NCBI GenBank assembly: GCA_964528595.1
Contig: CAZGTM010000120.1
Coordinates: forward strand, 1-5,304
DNA length: 5,304 nucleotides
From: CAYFKJ01 sp964528595
GTDB taxonomy: Bacteria; Pseudomonadota; Alphaproteobacteria; UBA2966
Direction: 5' to 3'
The translations under genes were made by a program, and so were the position numbers. Below are positions 1 through 5,304 of the stretch, one piece after another; position 1 is the first letter of the stretch, and each line of letters opens with the position of its first letter. Under the pieces are notes generated by a model. The model did no database searches and was not told where the DNA came from. It saw nothing but the letters and a program-made list of their open reading frames with translations.

Positions 1-233
1 GAACGGGCGGTGATCGGCAGCACGCCGTCCAGATCCCCGGCCACGAAGACATCGTCCTCGGCCCCGTCCGGCTTGCTGATCGAGCTCAGGCGGGCATGCG
101 CCAGCGGGCTCCGCAGAAATGCCACCTCCCGCAACCCGGGCATCTTCAGATCGGCCACATAGGTGCCCCGGCCGGTCACCAGGCGGGCGTCTTCCTTGCG
201 CGCAACTCTTTTTCCGATGCCTGTACCGGCCAT
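1..233 (-). CDS. Xanthine dehydrogenase family molybdopterin-binding subunit, N-terminal part (runs off window)
   Basis: Only the first 77 codons are present; the gene continues past the left edge. The translation opens MAGTGIGKRVARKEDARL and continues VTGRGTYVADLKMPG, then VAFLRSPLAHARL. This is the characteristic start of the large molybdenum subunit of the xanthine dehydrogenase / CO dehydrogenase (CoxL, CutL) / aldehyde oxidase family. The family pattern is G-x-x-V-x-R-x-E-D-x-R-L-x-T-G-x-G-x-Y-x-x-D-x-x-x-P-G, followed by F-x-R-S-P-x-A-H-A-R at the beginning of the a/b hammerhead domain. Members bind molybdopterin cytosine dinucleotide and hydroxylate aldehydes, purines or N-heteroaromatics; the substrate cannot be told from this part. 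The ATG at 233 is the only usual start codon after the in-frame stop near 308. It has a partial ribosome site AGGGA (240-244) six bases upstream. It lies 137 bases after the livM stop on the same strand, so co-transcription with the transporter is possible but unproven. Confidence 0.88.
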   Translation of the reverse strand, partial: MAGTGIGKRVARKEDARLVTGRGTYVADLKMPGLREVAFLRSPLAHARLSSISKPDGAEDDVFVAGDLDGVLPITAR

Positions 234-370
234 GCCAGGTCCCTGAACTAAGCGAAGAAGGATGCCCCGCCATGGTAAATGACGTCCGGTACATCTTTCA
301 ACATACTAGATTGCCGCTACAGGCCGTGGCACCGCGCCCGAGAGCGAAGCGAAAATCAACCTGATCCCGG

Positions 371-1384
371 CTATTTCGCCAGGGCGCCGTTGTTGCCGCG
401 GGCCCGCCATCGGTCGACGCAAGCGCCGACAATGCCCTTGGGCAGGAAGATGATGAACAACACCAACATGATGCCATAAACCAGCAGCGGCACGCCCGCG
501 ACGTTCAGGCAGATCCTGTCCGTAATGCAGGCTGCCTCGGTGCCGATCCAAATGCGCAGAACCTCCGCCAGCAACAAGGTGATGACGGCGCCAATGGTGG
601 GGCCGAGTGAATTGTATATGCCGCCCACCACGACGGCAAAAACGATCTGCAGGGAAATCCCGACGCCGCCAATGGTGTCGGGCGAGATGAACATCTGATA
701 CTGGCAATACATCGCGCCGGCGAACGCCGTCATCACCGCGCTCAACACCGTGACCTTTAGCTTTTCCTTGGTTACCTGAACGCCGACGGCGGCGGAGGCG
801 TCCTCGTCCTCGGAAATAGCTTCCAGGGCGTAACGCGCCATGGATTGGTCAACCATGCGCCAGATCACGATGCCCGCCATCCAAATGAACAGAGCGACGA
901 AGTAAAAAACCATCCGATCGTCCGATTGCAACGCAATGACCGACCAGCCGTCGCCATGGCGCTCCGGCGTATAGCCCAAGGAGCCACCGGTGGTATCGCG
1001 GGTGGCGATGATGATCTGACGCACCACCTCCGACAGGGCCAGGGTCACGAGGGCGAAATAGTGCCCGACAATGCGGAAGCGAAAGCAGGGATAGCCGATC
1101 AAAACCGCCATGCCGGCGGCACAAAACATGGCGACGGGAATACCGAGCCACGGCGACAGTCCCAGCTCGTTCCACAACAGCGCCGTGACATAGCCGCCAA
1201 TCGCCATGAAGGCGCCATGGCCCAGGGAAACCAAGCCAAACCGGCCCATGATCGACCAGCCCGTGTAGGCGAATGACCAGATCAGGATCACGATGACCAA
1301 ATGCAGCGGATAGCTATCCAGGCCTATAAAGGGCAAGGCAACCAGGATTGCGGCAATGACCGCGATCAGAAGCTTACTATTCAT
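371..1384 (-). CDS. livM: Branched-chain amino acid-type ABC transporter permease, LivM family
   Basis: A 337-residue polytopic inner-membrane protein, normal length for LivM; with LivH it forms the translocation channel. About eight to ten hydrophobic segments are visible, the first at roughly residues 4-20 and the last at 297-314. The LivM hallmark G-x-x-S-L-G-H-G-A-F-x-x-I-G-G-Y lies at about residues 50-65. The cytoplasmic coupling (EAA-type) loop reads A-I-S-E-D-E-D-A-S-A-A-V-G-V (189-202), followed by K-E-K-L-K. The protein ends with L-P-K-G-I-V-G, as LivM proteins usually do. I chose the ATG at 1384 because it overlaps the livH stop as ATGA, has GAGG (1390-1393) five bases upstream, and places the family-like hydrophobic start at residue 1. 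The open frame extends to 1462, but that extension only rereads livH sequence. Unusual: a short insertion with Cys286 and Cys292 in the loop before the last membrane segment. Transport substrate unknown. Confidence 0.93.
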   Translation of the reverse strand: MNSKLLIAVIAAILVALPFIGLDSYPLHLVIVILIWSFAYTGWSIMGRFGLVSLGHGAFMAIGGYVTALLWNELGLSPWLGIPVAMFCAAGMAVLIGYPCFRFRIVGHYFALVTLALSEVVRQIIIATRDTTGGSLGYTPERHGDGWSVIALQSDDRMVFYFVALFIWMAGIVIWRMVDQSMARYALEAISEDEDASAAVGVQVTKEKLKVTVLSAVMTAFAGAMYCQYQMFISPDTIGGVGISLQIVFAVVVGGIYNSLGPTIGAVITLLLAEVLRIWIGTEAACITDRICLNVAGVPLLVYGIMLVLFIIFLPKGIVGACVDRWRARGNNGALAK

Positions 1385-2271
1385 GACTTCCTCGCGAACA
1401 AGCCTTCGGGGCGGACGAACATGGCGGCAATAAAGAAGGCAAAGGCCAGCACATAGCCCCATTCCAATTCGGCGAAATAACCGCCGATGGTAATCAGTTC
1501 GCTAAAGACAAAGGCGGCGAGAAAGCCCCCGACCATGTTGCCAAGCCCCCCCATGACACAAACCATGAAGGTGATCGGGCCGAAACTAAGGCCGATAAAG
1601 GGGTGAACATCGTACTGCAAGGCCAACAGCGCCGCCGCCAGGCCAGCCAGGCCACCACCGATGGCGGAGGTCAGCAGGTAGAGCTTCTTGGTGTTGACGC
1701 CCATCAATATCATGATCTCGCGGTCCTGGCTGATCGCCCGGATCGCGGCGCCGAGGTAGGAGCGGGAGAGGAATTGGTACAGCACCACGACCACCCCGGC
1801 CGCGATAGCGAAGGACAACAGCCGGGTCCAGGAGAGGTAGATATCCTCGCTCACCGCCAGACTGCCCAGGCTGACGCCGAGGTTGCGGAACTCGATACCG
1901 AAGGCGACCATGGCCGCGCCCTGGAAGAAAAACAGCAGACCGCCCGTCGCCAGCAACTGGTTGATCGGGGCCGCCTGCAGCAAATAGCCGATCACCAACC
2001 GATGGGTCAGCCAGCCCAGGACGGTGGTAACACCAACCCCGCAGGCCGCCGCCAGAATCAACGGCATACCTCCGTCCACATGCATGAAATAGATCGTGTA
2101 CATGCCCAGCATGATGATCTCGGCATAGCAGATCCAGACCACGTCAATAACGCCGAAAATCAGGTTCAGGCCCAATGACAACAGGGCCAGGACGCCGCCC
2201 AGCAAAAGCCCGTTGATCAAGGTTTCGATGAAGAAGATGCTGAACAGCGCTTCCGTGAATTCCGCCATCAT
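1381..2271 (-). CDS. livH: Branched-chain amino acid-type ABC transporter permease, LivH family
   Basis: A 296-residue membrane permease, the expected size for LivH, which pairs with LivM. The N-terminal membrane segment with G-L-L-L-G-G-V-L-A-L-L-S-L-G-L-N-L-I-F-G (21-40) is the family signature region. The coupling loop with A-I-S-Q-D-R-E-I-M-I-L-M-G-V-N (179-193) matches the EAA-like motif of LivH, as does the following G-G-G-L-A-G-L-A-A segment. The end, V-R-P-E-G-L-F (286-292), is the usual LivH C-terminus. Odd: where most LivH proteins read V-V-N-F-A-H-G-E, this one reads V-V-W-I-C-Y-A-E (44-51). The gene starts with two ATG codons in a row (2271 and 2268). The ribosome site GAGG overlaps the livF stop codon, with five bases to the first ATG and eight to the second, so the true start could be either. 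Its stop overlaps the livM start. Substrate unknown. Confidence 0.93.
   Translation of the reverse strand: MMAEFTEALFSIFFIETLINGLLLGGVLALLSLGLNLIFGVIDVVWICYAEIIMLGMYTIYFMHVDGGMPLILAAACGVGVTTVLGWLTHRLVIGYLLQAAPINQLLATGGLLFFFQGAAMVAFGIEFRNLGVSLGSLAVSEDIYLSWTRLLSFAIAAGVVVVLYQFLSRSYLGAAIRAISQDREIMILMGVNTKKLYLLTSAIGGGLAGLAAALLALQYDVHPFIGLSFGPITFMVCVMGGLGNMVGGFLAAFVFSELITIGGYFAELEWGYVLAFAFFIAAMFVRPEGLFARKS
1390..1393 (-). promoter_or_regulatory. livM ribosome binding site inside the end of livH
   Basis: GAGG on the minus strand lies five bases before the livM ATG, within the last codons of livH. The start and stop overlap as ATGA (1381-1384), the classic arrangement for termination-reinitiation. 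It would keep the two permeases near one-to-one. Confidence 0.7.
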
Positions 2272-2276
2272 GATTG

Positions 2277-2280
2277 CCTC
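2277..2280 (-). promoter_or_regulatory. livH ribosome binding site overlapping the livF stop codon
   Basis: The minus strand reads TGAGGCAATCATGATG. TGA is the livF stop (2279-2281), GAGG is the ribosome site for livH, and two consecutive ATG codons follow. Ribosomes finishing livF would be placed directly over the livH start, which suggests translational coupling of the ATPase and permease genes. Confidence 0.7.
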
Positions 2281-2983
2281 ACATGCCCATAAAGGCTTTT
2301 TGAATTTCGGCGCTCTGCAACAATTCGTCCGCCGTGCCTTCCAGGCGCAGGCTGCCCGATTCCAGAACGTAGGCCCGGTCCACGATGCGCAAAACCTGCT
2401 TCACGTTCTGTTCGACGATCAACACCGTCAGGCCCTCCGCCCGGATCCGCTCGATCAGGTCGAACACCTGCTGCACGATCACCGGCGCCAGCCCGGCCGA
2501 AGGCTCGTCCATCAGCAAAATCTTCGGGTCCGACATCAAGGCCCGGCCAATGGCGCACATTTGCTGCTCGCCGCCCGACAGGGTGCCAGCCAACTGGTTG
2601 CGCCGCTCCAACATGCGGGGAAACAGCTCGTACACGAAGTTTCTGCGCCGATCATAGCCGTCCCGGAATTGCGGCATGAAACAACCCATGCGCAGATTGT
2701 CCTCCACCGTCATGCGGGCAAACAGGCGCCGGTTCTCCGGCACATGCGCGATGCCCATGCCGACGATGTCATGGGCCGGGGCATCAAGAACCGAGGCCCC
2801 CTCCATTTCAATATGTCCCGCCGTTGCCGGAATCATGCCGGAAATCACCCGCATCAAGGTCGACTTGCCGGCGCCGTTCGGTCCGATCACCGCCACGGCC
2901 TCGCCCGCGTTGACATCCAGCGAGACATCGAACAAGGCTTGGAAATCGCCATAGCCGGCGTTTACGTTCTTCAGGGTCAGCAT
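2279..2983 (-). CDS. livF: Branched-chain amino acid-type ABC transporter ATP-binding protein, LivF family
   Basis: A 234-residue cytoplasmic ATPase that, with LivG, hydrolyses ATP to drive the permeases. All nucleotide-binding motifs are present: Walker A GPNGAGKST (34-42); the Q-loop region as H-V-P-E-N-R-R-L-F (80-88), the usual LivF form; ABC signature L-S-G-G-E-Q-Q (135-141); Walker B K-I-L-L-M-D-E (154-160) followed by P-S-A-G-L; and the switch region as I-V-E-Q-N (189-193). The glutamine at the switch-histidine position is normal for LivF. Start ATG at 2983 has AGAGGA (2994-2999) ten bases upstream and gives the standard opening L-x-L-x-N-V-N-A-G-Y-G. The stop is 7 bases before livH, and the livH ribosome site overlaps it, so the two are probably translationally coupled. 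The intact signature here contrasts with the degenerate one in LivG. Confidence 0.95.
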   Translation of the reverse strand: MLTLKNVNAGYGDFQALFDVSLDVNAGEAVAVIGPNGAGKSTLMRVISGMIPATAGHIEMEGASVLDAPAHDIVGMGIAHVPENRRLFARMTVEDNLRMGCFMPQFRDGYDRRRNFVYELFPRMLERRNQLAGTLSGGEQQMCAIGRALMSDPKILLMDEPSAGLAPVIVQQVFDLIERIRAEGLTVLIVEQNVKQVLRIVDRAYVLESGSLRLEGTADELLQSAEIQKAFMGM

Positions 2984-3031
2984 TACGCTGCTATCCTCTA
3001 AATAGAAAAACTAGGCATCAAATTGGAATAG

Positions 3032-3784
3032 TCAGGCGCGACCGGCTGCGGTGGCAACCTCTTCGGCGTCGCTGCCCAGGTAAACTTCGATGACCTTGGG
3101 ATCAGCCGCGACCTCCTGCGGGCGCCCCTCGGCTATTTTTTCGCCATGGTCCAACACCATGACCCGATCGACGACACGCATCAGGACACCCATGATGTGT
3201 TCCACCCAAATGATCGTGATGCCAAGCTCCTCACGGATATTCTTCAACATGTCCGCCGCCTGATCCATCTCCGCGTGATCCAGACCGCCCAGGCTTTCAT
3301 CCGCTAAAAGCAGATTGGGCTTGGTCGCCAAAGCCTTGGCCAATTCCAGCTTTTTCAGACCGGCCGCACCCAGGCTGTCGATGGAAGCCGCCGCGTCGCT
3401 GGGCAGGCCGACCATCTCCAAGGCTTCCTCGGCGCTGCGCCAGGCCTGCGCCCGAGTGACCGCGCCGGCCTGGCCATAAAAGCCAGCCAGCGCGGCGTTC
3501 TCGAGAATGGAAAGACGGCGAATGGGCCGCGGGATCTGAAATGTCCGGCCAACCCCCATCACGCAAATGGCGTGCGGCGGTGTGCCGGCAATTTCCTTTC
3601 CCTCCAACTGGATCGACCCGGCATTCGGTTTCAATGTGCCGGAGAGCATATTGAAAATCGTGCTCTTACCCGATCCGTTGGGCCCGATCAGGCCCAGGAT
3701 TTCGCCCTTTTCGAGGGCGAAATCCACATTATCGACAGCCGTGAAGCCGCCAAAATGTTTCGACAGTCCTTCAACGCGAAGCAT
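3032..3784 (-). CDS. livG: Branched-chain amino acid-type ABC transporter ATP-binding protein, LivG family
   Basis: A 250-residue cytoplasmic ATPase, partner of LivF. Visible motifs: opening L-R-V-E-G-L-S-K-H-F-G-G-F-T-A-V (2-17), typical of LivG; Walker A GPNGSGKST (34-42); Q-loop G-R-T-F-Q-I-P-R-P (79-87), the LivG form; Walker B L-L-L-A-D-E (158-163) with the catalytic Glu; D-loop G-G-L-D (166-169); and the switch His196 in W-V-E-H-I-M. The ABC signature is degenerate: L-G-A-A-G-L-K-K-L-E (138-147) where L-S-x-G-Q-x-R-x-L-E is common. The residue after the Walker B D-E is Ser rather than Pro. I chose ATG at 3784 because AGGTGAG (3792-3798) lies seven bases upstream and the family alignment begins there. 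An in-frame GTG at 3796 would add four residues, but it lies inside that ribosome site. The gap to the upstream binding-protein stop is 48 bases with no terminator, and livF follows after 48 bases. Confidence 0.93.
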   Translation of the reverse strand: MLRVEGLSKHFGGFTAVDNVDFALEKGEILGLIGPNGSGKSTIFNMLSGTLKPNAGSIQLEGKEIAGTPPHAICVMGVGRTFQIPRPIRRLSILENAALAGFYGQAGAVTRAQAWRSAEEALEMVGLPSDAAASIDSLGAAGLKKLELAKALATKPNLLLADESLGGLDHAEMDQAADMLKNIREELGITIIWVEHIMGVLMRVVDRVMVLDHGEKIAEGRPQEVAADPKVIEVYLGSDAEEVATAAGRA

Positions 3785-3791
3785 TTTCGTA

Positions 3792-3798
3792 CTCACCT
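3792..3798 (-). promoter_or_regulatory. Ribosome binding site deciding the livG start
   Basis: AGGTGAG on the minus strand sits seven bases before the ATG at 3784. The alternative GTG start (3794-3796) lies inside this site and has no good ribosome site of its own, which favours the ATG. Confidence 0.65.
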
Positions 3799-3832
3799 AC
3801 CAATTGCCGTCCCAATCGCCTCTATCGTCCGC

Positions 3833-5158
3833 CTACTTCGCGTACGGCGAAGCTTTCGGCAGCGGCAGCACGGGATCGATCGTCTGCAATGCCTTTGGCC
3901 AGGCGATAAAGACCTTGCGGTCGACATACTGCATGACGACAGGTGAGGCGCGCGTGTTCTGGCCCATCATGTCGGACGAGCCGGCTTTGGGGAACTTGAC
4001 GCCAAAGCCAAGCAAGGTGCCGCCTTCGGCGATATCGGTCTCCATTGCAGCCTTGCGCAGAGACTCGGCGTCAATGCCACCGTACTTCTTGATCGCCCTC
4101 GGCAACACATCGGTGAAGAAGACATGGGCGTTCGATGCCGCCATGCCCACATGGGCCGATTTCGTCTTGGTGTCCGGTTTGGCCTTCATGTATTCGACGC
4201 CAACCTTCGCGGTGACGGCCGGGAGGCCCTTGGCCAGGGACTTGGGATCCAACAACCAGATCGAAACCGGATCAACGTTGAAGATATGATTGGCGTCCTT
4301 GCCGATCGCATCGAACAACTTATCAGCGACACCATAGCCGGCGCCGTGGCCGATCAGCGCCTTCCAGCGCAGGCCCTGCTCCTTGGCCTGGCGCAGGAAC
4401 AAGGTGATGTCAGGATTGTAACCGGTATGCAGAATGACATCCGGGCGCTTGCGCTTCAGCTTGGTGACCAAAGAAGACAGATCCGGCGCGGTCGCTGAAT
4501 AACCTTCCTTCAGGACCAAGTTCATGCCGAACTTCTTGGCCGCGGCGGCATTGCCACCAGCCACGCCGGAGCCGTAGGGGCCGTCTTCGTGGATGATTGC
4601 GACACGAAGCTTTTTCGGCGCCATGCCCAATTTGCTTTGTGCGTTTGAATTCAGGAAATCCACCGACAATTCGCCGAACATGGCGCCATGCACCTGCGGG
4701 CGGAAGACGTATTTCAGATTGCGGCCCTTCAGGACGGCGGGCGAAATACAGGTCGTGATCCACATGAATTTCTTCAGGGAATCAACCTTGGCGGCCACCG
4801 GCACACATTGAGCGGATGAATAGAAACCCAACAGCATATCGACTTTTTCTTGTTCGATCAGGCGCACGGCTTCGTTGATCGCAACTTCCGGCTTCGACTG
4901 GGCATCGGCATAGATCGGATCGATCATGTAGCCTTCAACGCCGCCCTGGGAATTGATGTGTTCGATCATGATCTTGGCGCCCAACGCCTGCAGGTCCGAA
5001 CCACCGCCAGCCAAGGGGCCGGTGTAGTCATAGATCACGCCGATCTTGATTTTCTTGTCCGCGGCCTGACCAACAGTGGCAACGGCCGTCATCGCGAACC
5101 CGGCGACAGCAGCCGTAAGGCCCACCATAAGCCGTCGCGTCATGGTTAAATTGCGCAT
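3833..5158 (-). CDS. Periplasmic ABC transporter substrate-binding protein (Leu/Ile/Val-binding, Peripla_BP_6-like family)
   Basis: A 441-residue exported ligand receptor, somewhat longer than E. coli LivJ/LivK. The N-terminus has two arginines (R8, R9), a hydrophobic core (about 10-29) and G-Q-A / A-D-K at 30-35, giving a Sec-type signal peptide with likely cleavage after A32. There is no lipobox cysteine, so the protein should be soluble in the periplasm. The mature part begins K-I-K-I-G-V-I-Y-D-Y-T-G-P-L-A (36-50), then I-N-S-Q-G-G-V-E-G-Y (68-77) and A-I-N-E-A-V-R-L-I (93-101), all typical of the two-lobed type I binding-protein fold. The ligand-facing stretch is G-F-Y-S-S-A-Q-C (111-118). 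The only two cysteines are C118 and C137. ATG at 5158 is set by a strong ribosome site GGGAGG six bases upstream. First gene of the transporter cluster; it heads the likely transcript. Which ligand it binds cannot be told; the liv-type label is by family only. Confidence 0.93.
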   Translation of the reverse strand: MRNLTMTRRLMVGLTAAVAGFAMTAVATVGQAADKKIKIGVIYDYTGPLAGGGSDLQALGAKIMIEHINSQGGVEGYMIDPIYADAQSKPEVAINEAVRLIEQEKVDMLLGFYSSAQCVPVAAKVDSLKKFMWITTCISPAVLKGRNLKYVFRPQVHGAMFGELSVDFLNSNAQSKLGMAPKKLRVAIIHEDGPYGSGVAGGNAAAAKKFGMNLVLKEGYSATAPDLSSLVTKLKRKRPDVILHTGYNPDITLFLRQAKEQGLRWKALIGHGAGYGVADKLFDAIGKDANHIFNVDPVSIWLLDPKSLAKGLPAVTAKVGVEYMKAKPDTKTKSAHVGMAASNAHVFFTDVLPRAIKKYGGIDAESLRKAAMETDIAEGGTLLGFGVKFPKAGSSDMMGQNTRASPVVMQYVDRKVFIAWPKALQTIDPVLPLPKASPYAK

Positions 5159-5164
5159 AACTTT

Positions 5165-5170
5165 CCTCCC
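5165..5170 (-). promoter_or_regulatory. Ribosome binding site of the substrate-binding protein gene
   Basis: On the minus strand the sequence reads GGGAGG, then six bases, then ATG. It is the closest match to the Shine-Dalgarno consensus in the window and fixes the start at 5158 rather than the later in-frame ATG at codon 6. A strong site fits a binding protein that is needed in excess over the membrane components. Confidence 0.85.
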
Positions 5171-5177
5171 GATTTGG

Positions 5178-5193
5178 AACCGAAATTTTGGTT
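5178..5193. repeat. 16-base imperfect palindrome in the leader, possible operator
   Basis: The plus strand reads AACCGAAATTTTGGTT. The arms AACC and GGTT flank an AAATTT core, and only one symmetric pair (G5182/T5189) is mismatched. It lies 20 bases upstream of the first start codon and just downstream of the start point expected from the TTGACA box. That is a typical place for a repressor operator. No regulator gene is in the window, so its binding protein is unknown. Confidence 0.4.
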
Positions 5194-5225
5194 GCTTATT
5201 CAGGGTCGGTTGCCGTGCGGTGTTT

Positions 5226-5231
5226 TGTCAA
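5226..5231 (-). promoter_or_regulatory. Possible -35 box of the transporter promoter
   Basis: A perfect TTGACA, preceded by AAC, occurs on the minus strand 68 bases before the first gene. At the usual 17-base spacing the -10 position (5203-5208) reads CGACCC, a poor match, and no shift of one or two bases improves it. Either the promoter depends on an activator or the hexamer is chance. If it is used, transcription would start near 5196. Confidence 0.3.
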
Positions 5232-5249
5232 GTTTTCTTTAACCATGTT

Positions 5250-5273
5250 TTCGGCGGCAAATGGCCCGCCGAA
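5250..5273. repeat. Inverted repeat, 8-base perfect arms with 8-base loop
   Basis: TTCGGCGG (5250-5257) and CCGCCGAA (5266-5273) are perfect complements around an 8-base spacer. The GC-rich stem could form a stable hairpin or bind a dimeric regulator. It lies about 20-40 bases upstream of the TTGACA box. No T-run follows it on either strand, so a simple Rho-independent terminator is unlikely. Confidence 0.45.
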
Positions 5274-5304
5274 CTCCTGATTCGTGCCAATGCAAGAGTT
5301 TCAA

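Noticed and set aside
119..364. 81-codon plus-strand open frame at the left end
   Set aside because: It opposes the recognisable xanthine dehydrogenase family N-terminus and the intergenic gap, and has no protein-like features.
234..370. Terminator or promoter between livM and the hydroxylase gene
   Set aside because: I found only short, poorly placed complementary stretches without a T-run, and no paired -35/-10 boxes with acceptable spacing; a TAGTAT stretch near 304-309 lacks a -35 partner.
1385..1462. N-terminal extension of livM to an ATG at 1462
   Set aside because: The extra 26 residues only reread the end of livH in another frame and do not resemble a LivM start; the ATG at 1384 has a ribosome site and the classic ATGA overlap.
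1603..2178. 191-codon plus-strand open frame opposite livH
   Set aside because: Composition (many Gln, Asp, Arg, His) is the mirror of a hydrophobic membrane protein gene; no domain and no independent gene context.
2213..3001. 262-codon open frame on the plus strand opposite livF and the livH start
   Set aside because: It is antisense to well-supported ABC genes, rich in His, Arg and Gln as expected for a shadow frame of GC-rich DNA, and matches no family I recognise.
3567..4289. 240-codon plus-strand open frame spanning the livG / binding-protein junction
   Set aside because: It is antisense to two clear genes and to their intergenic region, with no recognisable motif.
5120..5146. Twin-arginine export signal in the binding protein (T-R-R-L-M)
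   Set aside because: The residues after the arginine pair do not fit the Tat consensus well, and liv-type binding proteins normally use Sec; a Sec signal with G-Q-A cleavage explains the N-terminus.
5275..5289. Possible sigma-54 promoter: TGGCACG on the minus strand (5283-5289)
   Set aside because: The -24 element is a perfect match, but the -12 position (5275-5278) reads AGGA instead of TTGC, so the essential GC is missing.

Overview
The window holds a five-gene transporter cluster of the branched-chain amino acid / hydrophobic amino acid (Liv, HAAT) ABC family, all on the minus strand. It is followed by the first 77 codons of a molybdenum-containing xanthine dehydrogenase family subunit that runs off the left edge. 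The DNA is fairly GC-rich, with G/C-ending codons and AGGAGG-like ribosome binding sites. The proteins look proteobacterial, and an alphaproteobacterium (Rhodospirillales-like) is my best guess. That is an inference from protein style and gene layout, not proven by any marker in the window.

In transcription order (right to left): a leader of about 146 bases (5159-5304) with a TTGACA box, an imperfect palindrome and a hairpin-forming inverted repeat; a periplasmic substrate-binding protein (5158-3833); a LivG-type ATPase (3784-3032); a LivF-type ATPase (2983-2279); a LivH-type permease (2271-1381); a LivM-type permease (1384-371); a 137-base gap (234-370) with no convincing promoter or terminator; and the start of the xanthine dehydrogenase-like large subunit (233-1). 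Intergenic gaps within the transporter are 48, 48 and 7 bases and then a 4-base ATGA overlap. A single polycistronic message with translational coupling at the two permease genes is therefore likely.

Together the five proteins make a complete importer. The binding protein captures a ligand in the periplasm and delivers it to the LivH/LivM membrane channel, and the LivG/LivF ATPase pair powers uptake. The substrate cannot be read from the sequence. Several features depart from the textbook Liv system: the LivH motif usually read as N-F-A-H-G is W-I-C-Y-A, the LivG ABC signature is degenerate, and the binding protein and LivM each carry a cysteine pair in a region expected to face the periplasm. 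With the neighbouring molybdo-hydroxylase gene, this suggests a specialised subfamily, possibly importing the compound, or a relative of it, that the hydroxylase oxidises. I see no mobile element, CRISPR array, tRNA or rRNA. Apart from this gene pairing and the divergent motifs, the region looks like ordinary metabolic DNA.
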